Part shown: one piece after another, positions 16,501-22,026 of the stretch
Numbering within the stretch: position 1 is the stretch's first letter
Layout: each line of letters opens with the position of its first letter
From: a virus
IMG/VR virus record: IMGVR_UViG_3300017991_001876
Span: 1-26,089 of that record
Strand: one strand, 5' to 3'
DNA: 26,089 nt
Notes under the pieces: model-generated
What the model was told of the DNA's origin: nothing
What the model saw: only the letters and a program-made list of their open reading frames with translations
Database searches by the model: none
Translations under genes and position numbers: made by a program

Positions 16501-17385
16501 AAAATATCTTTCTCAGATGTAAACGAATCATACATAAACTTAACTAACTCATACGATATGAACTGGACAAATATGATGACAGTCTTAGACGTTGTTATAC
16601 TCAACAATCTAACAGTACAAGACAACATATCAGCTAAATACTTTCATGGTAACGGTTCACAACTTACATCAATAACGTATTCAGAAACAGACCCACAGGT
16701 AGCTACGTTAGATGCAGGTGCAGAACGGTGGTGTAAAAGTAACGCAGCCGGAACTTCTATAAGTTGTTTAGCAACACACGCTATACCGAATGTACAAACT
16801 TACAAAAATATTAACGGTACATCTGGTAAAGTTACAGCGTCAGCACAAGGTAACACTCTTCAAGTTAGAAGTCCAGACGATTCTATCATATTTGGTCTTT
16901 ATAACACAGCACTCGCTAGAGGAGATTTCTGGAACTTTACATATAACTATTCTAAATATGACCATGAATTTACAGGAAACGTAAACATAACTAACGCAGA
17001 TTTAGATTTAGAAAACGGAGATTATATAGTACATGGAGATGAATTTGCTTTCCTTAACCCAACTGGTGCAGGTGTATATTTTGAATCGGCAGGGGGTGCT
17101 TCCAGAATAGCTTGGTACTCAACATCAGGTAACGAAATAGCATCAGTTAGTGTAATAGAAGCTTCAACAGCAGGTGTATTCAACGCAACCGATTATTTAG
17201 GTCAAGTTATAAGTTTATTCAGTATTGCAAGGTCTGGTAATAATATTTGCGATGATATGGATGGAATCCCTGATGCTAGATACGATTACACTTGTGTGGA
17301 TTGCGTATTATCAGAAAGTGGTGCTGCATCAACTTGTATTGCAACAACTAATTATAGAAATTGTATATGCAGAACTAATAGTTAA
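13588..17385 (+). CDS. Giant secreted fibre/adhesin with phage tail-fibre motifs
   Basis: 1265 residues from ATG 13588 (GAGG 8 bases upstream; an upstream in-frame TTG is rejected). A signal peptide (ending IPIVYGS) shows the protein crosses the membrane. Repeated FNESKMNATIDAR/LNESQLNDTIDAR units suggest short trimeric coils. Modules of the type GVGTTTPDYKLEVEDTGNAYI and MTGNLNISQELYVYGN match the repeat style of bacteriophage fibre shafts. Near residues 915-930 is DHGNLAGLSDDDHPQY, a motif familiar from phage tail fibres. A coiled stretch (ADNTTQASL...DNTTQAAEI) and a Cys-rich tip (CVDCVL...CICRTNS) follow. There is no C-terminal anchor. Probable virion fibre for host attachment, trimeric by analogy. 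Confidence 0.8.
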   Translation: MTRYINFFLYVVFVLILIIPIVYGSYNASVKDTGIEWVKINFSPETSTTSYLTSTAPPYLYDLLGVVYFNESKMNATIDARVSSGNAKTGTGYLYNDTTYMYLNESQLNDTIDARTGVVAVEGKVNSTAWKLVGLENVTLQNNNYNVSIGTSSSAYKLTVDGQTRLMDTDWQLRLTHSAGGWLATDFNVDVNGDLTITPQGGETTLTHNASVTNRFGVGTTTPDYKLEVEDTGNAYIAVKSTANSAAIFRMETSTTGYHFEGYQGKFRIVETGVDYPIVVNDYPGKIEISRNVTISNWLEATGDINSSQRICDRNGCIGFNNTDTWNTTSDFADDFVNITGDTMTGNLNISQELYVYGNTKLFDDLELFNEQSPSTIQMRGNTSKYTRAILKMYDNLTSDNYWALINRNVSALPILSYLMFERYNGTHWIQPMRIYPQDLVTYFKDEGVGIGVYSPQYELDVEGDIALTKTLIFDNVGENISSLDTGYLKSESRTGLQYVFDTNANNNPTDKLFVVYNENESATTELFAIMKNGRIGDASNTYTWDELNATGSGGGSAHTAVTPWLYNDSSTITFNESFFNYSVIELVNGTELNGSNYYEIQPENVFMHSLPGASYNNLHNLFDVVVGSAGRIDGGMIIKNPDQTINVTGGSGMIRQTDDDLSTVYFINWTNRDNIPIPTDSIVYIGIDYNNSEPFVVNFTNVVSWDLDTNFPLGSIINQKDDLYILNNPWWVGDGLTNIIERFQAQGTERDDSIGGLILGVTGTRNPTLTAGTLWSRLNEFEISAKDCSVADTIYTFWRDGSGGWERSSQQSDYNVTHYDDNSGTLQTLQNNWYANWWVFIEIDSANNGQLMFIYPQNQYSTSSSAEAEEVPVFPSTWYKHGLLIGRVLIKEGTDTPIEVQSVFTTQFTAAQASDHGNLAGLSDDDHPQYGFRLNVQYINETQQADNTTQASLISTLRVDNTTQAAEIATKISFSDVNESYINLTNSYDMNWTNMMTVLDVVILNNLTVQDNISAKYFHGNGSQLTSITYSETDPQVATLDAGAERWCKSNAAGTSISCLATHAIPNVQTYKNINGTSGKVTASAQGNTLQVRSPDDSIIFGLYNTALARGDFWNFTYNYSKYDHEFTGNVNITNADLDLENGDYIVHGDEFAFLNPTGAGVYFESAGGASRIAWYSTSGNEIASVSVIEASTAGVFNATDYLGQVISLFSIARSGNNICDDMDGIPDARYDYTCVDCVLSESGAASTCIATTNYRNCICRTNS

Positions 17386-17402
17386 ATTGGAGGAAATTAA
17401 AA

Positions 17403-17849
17403 ATGAACAAAACAAACAAGATTATGATTACGGTATTCGGTTTCATACTAATGGCTATGCTTGTATGGGCTACACAGCTTAATTTGGAAACACATTTCAA
17501 CAAAGATGATACAGATTACATTAACATAACTTGTGGAGAAACGCCCTGGGAGGACTGTGTAGCAGGCATTACAGAAGAAGATATAACAGAACTTAGAATA
17601 GAGGATAGAGAAACAGCAGTATGGCAAAAAGTAGACCAACTTTTACACTCTCCAAGATACCATAAAGCTTTCTTAGCATGGGCTGAAAATATCCAAGACG
17701 TAGGAGTATATTATTACTGCCAAGAAGGTTACGGAGAAACTGATGCAGAAATATGTTACTTAGTAAACAATTCTGGACACGATTGTTATTATAACGAAGG
17801 ACTAACATTATATGTCCCATGTATCAATAATGTATGGCAGATGTATTAG
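17403..17849 (+). CDS. Secreted Cys-rich protein, 148 residues
   Basis: An N-terminal signal/anchor (IMITVFGFILMAMLVWATQ, about 7-26) is followed by a soluble domain with seven cysteines (ITCGETPWEDC, YYYCQEGYG, EICYLVNNSGHDCYY, YVPCIN), likely disulfide-bonded outside the cell. GGAGG lies 10 bases upstream, and the stop is TAG. It is last in the virion operon, right after the fibre, and may cap or bind the fibre tip, which is also Cys-rich. Not recognised as a family. Confidence 0.7.
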   Translation: MNKTNKIMITVFGFILMAMLVWATQLNLETHFNKDDTDYINITCGETPWEDCVAGITEEDITELRIEDRETAVWQKVDQLLHSPRYHKAFLAWAENIQDVGVYYYCQEGYGETDAEICYLVNNSGHDCYYNEGLTLYVPCINNVWQMY

Positions 17850-17856
17850 TAAACTT

Positions 17857-17878
17857 AAAAATGGCTCAAAATTCATCA
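17857..17878. repeat. 22-bp direct repeat, left copy, flanking the DUF6948 cassette
   Basis: Identical over 22 bases to 18671-18692, in the same orientation (core ATGGCTCAAAATTCATCA). The two copies bracket exactly the glycine-repeat gene and the DUF6948-like gene. On the minus strand each copy reads ATGAATTTTGAGCC after a G-rich ribosome-site-like run, so it might be a duplicated 5' end of a lost or short gene. Confidence 0.85.
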
Positions 17879-17896
17879 TCCCTCAATTATGTGAAA

Positions 17897-17908
17897 CAAA
17901 AATAAAAG
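17897..17908 (-). terminator. T-rich terminator ending the early minus operon
   Basis: Directly after the glycine-repeat stop (TAA at 17911-17909) the minus strand reads CTTTTATTTTTG, a U-tract typical of archaeal termination, at the convergent junction with the virion operon. Confidence 0.5.
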
Positions 17909-18175
17909 TTAGCCATAGCCATCGCCAAAGCCATCGCCATCGCCAGAGCCATCCCCAGAGCCATAGCCAAAGCCATAGCCAAAGCCATCGCCATAGCCAT
18001 CGCCAGAGCCATAGCCAAAGCCATCGCCAGAGCCATCGCCATAGCCATCGCCAGAGCCATAGCCAAAGCCATCGCCAGAGCCATAGCCAAAGCCATCGCC
18101 ATAGCCATCGCCAGAGCCAAAGCCATCGCCAGAGCCAGAGCCATCGCCAAAGCCATAGCCAGTTTCCTTAGGCAT
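17909..18175 (-). CDS. Alternating-glycine repeat protein, 88 residues
   Basis: After MPKET every second residue is Gly, alternating with Tyr, Phe, Asp or Ser (GYGFGDGSGSGDG...). The ATG follows the stop of the DUF6948-like gene by one base, the coupling used by other real pairs here, which selects this frame among the several open ones. A low-complexity, flexible or self-associating chain is expected. From memory, DUF6948-type genes in phages are often followed by such GDGSGYG-rich sequences. Function is unknown; a surface, adhesive or condensate role is speculative. Confidence 0.65.
   Translation of the reverse strand: MPKETGYGFGDGSGSGDGFGSGDGYGDGFGYGSGDGFGYGSGDGYGDGSGDGFGYGSGDGYGDGFGYGFGYGSGDGSGDGDGFGDGYG
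17912..18160. repeat. Tandem hexanucleotide (GGC-NNN) array, about 41 units
   Basis: On the minus strand the array is GGC followed by TAT, TTT, GAT or TCT, repeated for about 249 bases with only one unit deviating (GGG). The repeat contains no stop in several frames on both strands, so three spurious long frames appear there. Variation among units is almost confined to the alternating codon, typical of slippage or recombination followed by selection. Confidence 0.9.
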
Positions 18176-18176
18176 T

Positions 18177-18554
18177 TTACTTACTCCAGATGCTAACTCC
18201 TTCGATGGACTTCTGACCTTCTTTAGTTGTGTTTATTATTTCAATCGCTTCTGTCAATGTTATTTCTGAAACAGCTACAGGAAACTTACACTTGCTAGGA
18301 TTTGAAGTTCCCCTCATAGCAAGTTCGCTTAAAGATGCTGCTCCTTCCCAGTACCAGATACGTCTAGCATTCTTCAATACTACTTCTTTTCCATTCTGTC
18401 TAAAAAGAAATCCAGCGAATACACCTGCACTATAAGTCCTCACAATAACATATTTCATTCCTTTAGACTTTTGCTTTTCCAACTGTTCAAGTAACTGGTT
18501 CTTCTTTGTGTCCAATTCTTCTATTTGTTGTTCTATTGTTTTTTTCTTACTCAA
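18177..18554 (-). CDS. DUF6948-like protein
   Basis: 125 residues from TTG 18554 (MSKKKTIEQQ): GAGGAGGT lies 7 bases upstream, whereas the ATG at 18560 is only 1-2 bases from it. A frame open to 18662 would run through an operator-like inverted repeat. A short coiled coil (about 4-28) precedes the domain KYVIVRTYSAGVFAGFLF...LKNARRIWYWEGAASLSELAMRG...CKFPVAVSEITLTEAIEII, which I recognise as the phage DUF6948 type; its biochemical function is not known. It is coupled to the glycine-repeat gene, and both sit between 22-bp direct repeats. Confidence 0.75.
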   Translation of the reverse strand: MSKKKTIEQQIEELDTKKNQLLEQLEKQKSKGMKYVIVRTYSAGVFAGFLFRQNGKEVVLKNARRIWYWEGAASLSELAMRGTSNPSKCKFPVAVSEITLTEAIEIINTTKEGQKSIEGVSIWSK

Positions 18555-18584
18555 TTTCATTACCTCCTCAATTTTTGCTATATT

Positions 18585-18628
18585 ATGTAATACATTTTTT
18601 TCAGGATTTACCCAATAATGTATTACAT
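18585..18628. promoter_or_regulatory. 12-bp perfect inverted repeat upstream of the DUF6948-like gene
   Basis: ATGTAATACATT (18585-18596) and AATGTATTACAT (18617-18628) are exact inverse complements, 20 bases apart and about 30-75 bases upstream of the start. Centre-to-centre spacing is 32 bases, about three helical turns, fitting a dimer-of-dimers repressor site. A TATA-like CATAATATAG overlaps the proximal arm. The likely binder is one of the RHH/HTH proteins of this operon (inference). Confidence 0.6.
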
Positions 18629-18670
18629 TGCTAGTTGTTATACTTAGTGTTTGACTCTCCAATATATATC

Positions 18671-18692
18671 AAAAATGGCTCAAAATTCATCA
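18671..18692. repeat. 22-bp direct repeat, right copy
   Basis: Identical to 17857-17878. It lies between the DUF6948-like gene and the next upstream early gene (ends 18768). Bases just outside the repeat differ on the left and are only loosely similar on the right (C-rich then TTAAT versus CAATTAT). Confidence 0.85.
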
Positions 18693-18767
18693 ACCCCCCT
18701 TAATCTGTAATTTTCATGCTTGAAACGCATTTGGTATACAGATGTTATACTTTTTGGCCAATGTGGG

Positions 18768-19052
18768 TTATACTAATTCTGCCTTTTTCTTGATATTTTC
18801 AATCTTTTGGGTAGCTTTTCTGATACTCTCAGACTTCCTTATAGACGTGAAGTAAGTTTCCATTTCAGCCATATCTAAGTCATTGTATACCTTTTCGGGG
18901 TTTCTTATGGCAGATAAGGCTAAGGTTATACCGAACTTCACAGCCTTTGGAATATCTCCATATACCCCTGTAATACCCATCAATTCCACTAATTCCTTTA
19001 TGTTTTGTTGGTCTTGCTCATTAAAGCTAATTGGTATCTTCTTTGTTGTCAT
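18768..19052 (-). CDS. Putative RHH-type DNA-binding protein, 94 residues
   Basis: An N-terminal strand (KKIPISFNEQD) is followed by two helices (QQNIKELVELMG; DIPKAVKFGITLALSAI) in ribbon-helix-helix order, then a charged helical tail (about 55-94) that could dimerise. AAGGATAAGG precedes the ATG. It follows the 65-residue membrane gene by a few bases. A regulator is likely; its target is unknown, with the inverted repeat at 18585-18628 a candidate. Confidence 0.6.
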   Translation of the reverse strand: MTTKKIPISFNEQDQQNIKELVELMGITGVYGDIPKAVKFGITLALSAIRNPEKVYNDLDMAEMETYFTSIRKSESIRKATQKIENIKKKAELV

Positions 19053-19057
19053 TTTCC

Positions 19058-19255
19058 TTATCCTTTTCTTCTATCTTTAAAATGAAACTCCCAACGGATT
19101 TTATCATATTTAGTCTGTTGTTCCTTTTTGTTTCTTATTTTACGATTTGTTCTTTTATTGTCATTTTCTTCTCTTTCGTTACTTATTGGCAACCACCACC
19201 CAACTATTATACCTGCTATAAAGATAATAATGATAGTTATTATTTCGATATTCAT
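19058..19255 (-). CDS. Single-pass membrane protein with basic tail, 65 residues
   Basis: An N-terminal helix (IEIITIIIIFIAGIIVGWWLP, about 3-23) is followed by a highly charged Lys/Arg/Glu tail of 40 residues, expected in the cytoplasm. The start overlaps the stop of the zinc-ribbon gene by four bases (ATGA). Unknown function. Confidence 0.6.
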   Translation of the reverse strand: MNIEIITIIIIFIAGIIVGWWLPISNEREENDNKRTNRKIRNKKEQQTKYDKIRWEFHFKDRRKG

Positions 19256-19455
19256 TTAATCACCTTTATTTTTTTTCCACAGAACGGACAGTATTTAATA
19301 TTAATAGCTGAATAACAACCACCACCGCAACAGGAATCTATACACCATTCTTGGTCATCTTTGTATCTATAAATCCCATACTCAGTATCCGAACCACAAT
19401 CGCATACATACTTGAAATATTTTCCATCATGGTTTGGGTATTCTTTCCCTGTCAT
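19252..19455 (-). CDS. Cys-rich zinc-ribbon protein, 67 residues
   Basis: The start at ATG 19455 (MTGKEYPNHD) is preferred: GGGAG lies five bases upstream and the ATG overlaps the stop of the small paralog fragment. A longer in-frame start at 19500 lies across that fragment. Metal-binding positions are VCDCG, SCCGGGC and YCPFCGKK; the last is a classic zinc knuckle. Likely nucleic-acid or protein binding; no specific family. Confidence 0.65.
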   Translation of the reverse strand: MTGKEYPNHDGKYFKYVCDCGSDTEYGIYRYKDDQEWCIDSCCGGGCYSAINIKYCPFCGKKIKVIK

Positions 19456-19550
19456 TTCATCTCCCTTCTTTCGTTTATTATAAATTTCAGCATTCTGCAT
19501 ATACTGTCTGATGGAACTTTAAGTTCCAGTTCTCCTTTGTGGTTTATACA
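19452..19550 (-). pseudogene. 5'-truncated copy of the 46-residue gene at 21885-22025
   Basis: This frame reads CINHKGELELKVPSDSICRM and ends IINERREMK with TGA overlapping the zinc-ribbon ATG. It aligns without gaps to the C-terminal two-thirds of the 46-residue protein (CMNEKGEVELSVPTQSVCKV...IINEREEG), with about 19 of 31 positions identical and many silent third-base differences, so it evolved as protein. Upstream, the frame meets only the TAA of the PP-loop gene and no ATG, GTG or TTG start. It is either a remnant or starts at a non-standard codon (an ATA follows the TAA). Confidence 0.65.
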
Positions 19551-19556
19551 TCGTAT

Positions 19557-20759
19557 TTACGTGTTACTATGTTTAATTTTTAGATACCTTTTATATGCTT
19601 CACTTTTTGGTTGTGTTAATCCTAATCCTTTACACCACCAATCATTTCTTAACAATACTTTACATAGTCTTCTGTATGATGGTACCCATTGTTTTTTTTC
19701 TAATTCTAATGGTGCTTCATCAGGTATATCGTCGATATATCCTCTTTTACGCCAACCACCAATCCATTTTCTAAATCTTTCTAAAAAGTGTTCCCTAGTT
19801 ACTTTTGGCATAGTTTTAAGTAGTAATACACAAAAACTTCTCCAAGTATGATTATCTGGTTTTATTATTTTGTTGTATCCAGTTATATTACCAGATTCAG
19901 TTATGTATAAACTACCTGAATTTACACCATTAACTCTATTAACCACTTTATACCATGTTTCTGGTTCTAATATGTGATATAACCACAATCCTCTTCGTTG
20001 GTCATCTCCATATGGTTGACATAATCTTTGTTCATGCATAGATAAACCTGCTTGATGCATTAGGTCATATATTTTATTGTATCTCTTATCTTTATTTTTA
20101 TTATGATATACCCATACATCAGTAGTTTTCCAATCATATAAAGGATATATGTTATATACTTTATCTACTACTTTTGTTGTCCATCTCATACCACTATATA
20201 CTTCTTTTTCTGCTGTTGCAACTGTTCTAAATCTATTTAATGATTCATCTGCTCTTATCCCAACAAAACAAGCTGTATCTTTTCCTTTTGCGTACCATTT
20301 AGCAAATAATATAATAAATTCTTCAAACTCCATTTTATCTTCAAAAAAATCGAAATAATTAGGGTCTGTTATAACCCCATTTAATTTAGGAGGTTCTCTA
20401 ACCCAATCTTTTTTTTTATCAGGGTCCCAAGCACACCATGTTGGTTCAAAACAACTTACAGCATTTCTCAGTTTAATTGGTAAACAAACCCAATATAATT
20501 CTATATGTTCTCTGTATTTTTCAACCATTTTAATCGAATGTTCAATGGTGTGTCTATATTGTGCTTCTAAATCAATTAATAAGACACCTATTTTTTTATT
20601 TCTCTTTATTGCTTCATCCATAACTATATGCAACATTGTAGTTGAATCTTTTCCTCCTGAAAAAGATACATATGCTGTATCAAAATTATCTAATATGTAT
20701 CCAACTCTCTTTTTTGATGCAGTATATGTATCAATACCTAAATAATTTTTAGTTTTAAT
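19557..20759 (-). CDS. IbrA-like PP-loop (PAPS reductase-fold) protein
   Basis: 400 residues if it starts at ATT 20759. The PP-loop VSFSGGKDSTTM (about 31-42) lies upstream of the first ATG (20636), so that ATG cannot be the true start; GGAGGTG lies about 7 bases before the ATT. Next come LLIDLEAQYRHT, a middle domain with Trp/Cys/Arg-rich segments and a C-terminal region (WVPSYRRLCKVLLRNDWWCKGLGL) characteristic of DUF3440/IbrA proteins. PP-loop enzymes adenylate substrates, often in sulfur transfer or nucleic-acid modification; the IbrA reaction is not established. Its partner is the ParB-like gene directly upstream. Base composition is more AT-rich than neighbours. Confidence 0.8.
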   Translation of the reverse strand: MKTKNYLGIDTYTASKKRVGYILDNFDTAYVSFSGGKDSTTMLHIVMDEAIKRNKKIGVLLIDLEAQYRHTIEHSIKMVEKYREHIELYWVCLPIKLRNAVSCFEPTWCAWDPDKKKDWVREPPKLNGVITDPNYFDFFEDKMEFEEFIILFAKWYAKGKDTACFVGIRADESLNRFRTVATAEKEVYSGMRWTTKVVDKVYNIYPLYDWKTTDVWVYHNKNKDKRYNKIYDLMHQAGLSMHEQRLCQPYGDDQRRGLWLYHILEPETWYKVVNRVNGVNSGSLYITESGNITGYNKIIKPDNHTWRSFCVLLLKTMPKVTREHFLERFRKWIGGWRKRGYIDDIPDEAPLELEKKQWVPSYRRLCKVLLRNDWWCKGLGLTQPKSEAYKRYLKIKHSNT

Positions 20760-21882
20760 ATAAATCCACCTCCATTTTTGATGATGCTTGTTCTATTGAA
20801 TCAATTGGTTCTCGTTTATTATCAATTAACCATTTATTTAAATATTTTAGTGCCAATTTATCTGCTTGAATTTGTTGTTCTTCTGTAAGTAAATTATATC
20901 CTCCTCTAAATCTTGAAGGAATGCCATTATATAGACAAATAGATGCTTGTCCTAACCAAGCTATCCTATTCATGTTTTCATTTGTTAAATAATGTTCACA
21001 TGAATGTTTCCATTCTTTAATAACTTTTTTTAAATATTTTTCGAATAACGTTAAATCTCTTAAAAATTTAGCATATGACATTTCACAATCTTCATTATTC
21101 ATTCCAGTTGGTGGATGTTCTGAATAGAATCCATGTTTGTAACATTCCCACTTATCCCAAGTATGAAGTATTCTATTACCTTCGTATCTTTTATCTTTCT
21201 TTATATCTTCTTCATTTAAAAAAAGGAAATCTTCTTCTTTAAATATTTCAGCATTCCATGCTTCACTAAAATCTTCATTAGAGAATACTTCATTTAATCC
21301 GGAAATCTGACATAATCTTAATATTTCATCTTCATCCATACCTAATTGTTTTGATATTTTCTTATTTGACCAATTCCGTTTTTTTAATTCAATAACTATA
21401 TCTGTCATTCCATCAACAGTATGTTTTCCTCTTGCTCTATTATGCCTTATTGTTGATGCTATTCTATTGTTTTTATCTTCTTGTGATTTTCTTATTTCAA
21501 CAATTGGCAAATAATCCATTAATCGTTTATTTACTTCTTCTACTTCTTTTCCTACTCTATTTCTATGAAATCCATCTACAACTGTTATCTTATTATCTTC
21601 AGGAAAAGTTACTATTGGTTGTGTAAATCCATCATTCATTATACTTACTTTTAATAATTCCATCTCTGGAGGTGCTACTTTATTTGGATTATATTCATTT
21701 GCTTGTACTTGTTCAGATTTTACCCATAACACACAATCTACAGGTTCATTCTTAAATGGGCTTATATTATGTAATTTTCTTTTTATTTCATTTATTAAGC
21801 TTATCTTTTCTTTTAAATCTGTTATGTTTGTTATATGTTCAATAAGCAAATCTATTTCTTGATTTAATCTATGTTTAATCAT
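20755..21882 (-). CDS. IbrB-like ParB/sulfiredoxin-fold protein
   Basis: 375 residues. An N-terminal helical region (1-45) precedes the ParB-like domain (about 50-130) with VKSEQVQANEYNPN, GFTQPIV and the signature VVDGFHRNRVG (101-111), then an HTH-like segment (KKRNWSNKKISKQLGMDEDEIL). The C-terminal ~150 residues (WLGQASICLYNGIPSRFRGGYNLLTEEQQ) are typical of ParB-like partners of DUF3440 proteins rather than chromosome-partition ParB. In E. coli the homologous IbrB/IbrA pair affects virulence gene expression; the mechanism is unknown. The family can bind nucleotides or cleave DNA. Its last codons overlap the start region of the PP-loop gene. Confidence 0.8.
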   Translation of the reverse strand: MIKHRLNQEIDLLIEHITNITDLKEKISLINEIKRKLHNISPFKNEPVDCVLWVKSEQVQANEYNPNKVAPPEMELLKVSIMNDGFTQPIVTFPEDNKITVVDGFHRNRVGKEVEEVNKRLMDYLPIVEIRKSQEDKNNRIASTIRHNRARGKHTVDGMTDIVIELKKRNWSNKKISKQLGMDEDEILRLCQISGLNEVFSNEDFSEAWNAEIFKEEDFLFLNEEDIKKDKRYEGNRILHTWDKWECYKHGFYSEHPPTGMNNEDCEMSYAKFLRDLTLFEKYLKKVIKEWKHSCEHYLTNENMNRIAWLGQASICLYNGIPSRFRGGYNLLTEEQQIQADKLALKYLNKWLIDNKREPIDSIEQASSKMEVDLY

Positions 21883-21884
21883 TT

Positions 21885-22025
21885 CTATCCCTCTTCTCTT
21901 TCGTTTATTATCATCTTGAGTACCTTACACACGCTTTGTGTAGGTACTGACAGTTCTACTTCTCCCTTTTCGTTCATGCACTCGAACACTAAATCCAAAG
22001 TGTTGAACTTAACTGAGTTAATCAT
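21885..22025 (-). CDS. 46-residue protein, intact paralog of the fragment at 19452-19550
   Basis: Begins MINSVKFNTLDLVFECMNEK and ends IINEREEG (TAG). It has a strand-rich first half and a helix at the end. It follows the membrane gene by one base (TAG-A-ATG) and precedes the ParB-like gene by two. Protein-level similarity to the fragment beyond the PP-loop gene supports it being a true gene. The coding DNA contains an 11-bp-stem hairpin (21920-21947). Function unknown; a small regulator or antitoxin-like peptide is possible. Confidence 0.6.
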   Translation of the reverse strand: MINSVKFNTLDLVFECMNEKGEVELSVPTQSVCKVLKMIINEREEG

Positions 22026-22026
22026 T

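Noticed and set aside
17811-17876. Short minus-strand peptides beginning MNFEPFL in both 22-bp repeats
   Set aside because: Both are only about 18-22 codons, diverge right after the repeat and one lies antisense to the 148-residue gene. Kept only as an alternative explanation of the repeat.
17912-18160. CRISPR array
   Set aside because: The units are contiguous hexamers without unique spacers, and no cas genes are present.
17812-18171. Plus-strand Ser/His/Gln repeat frame and a minus-strand Ala/Met repeat frame over the hexamer array
   Set aside because: A stop-free six-base repeat opens several frames at once. Only the Gly-X frame has a start coupled to an upstream gene and a stop followed by a T-rich terminator.
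18555-18662. Longer N-terminus for the DUF6948-like protein
   Set aside because: It would run through the 12-bp inverted repeat and a TATA-like element and ignore the GAGGAGGT site spaced for the TTG at 18554.
18700-18760. Weak stem GTATA...TATAC followed by T5
   Set aside because: Only five base pairs in a very AT-rich gap; such stems are expected by chance.
20634-20636. ATG 20636 as the start of the PP-loop protein
   Set aside because: It falls just after SGGKDSTT and would remove the catalytic P-loop-like motif and its first strand.
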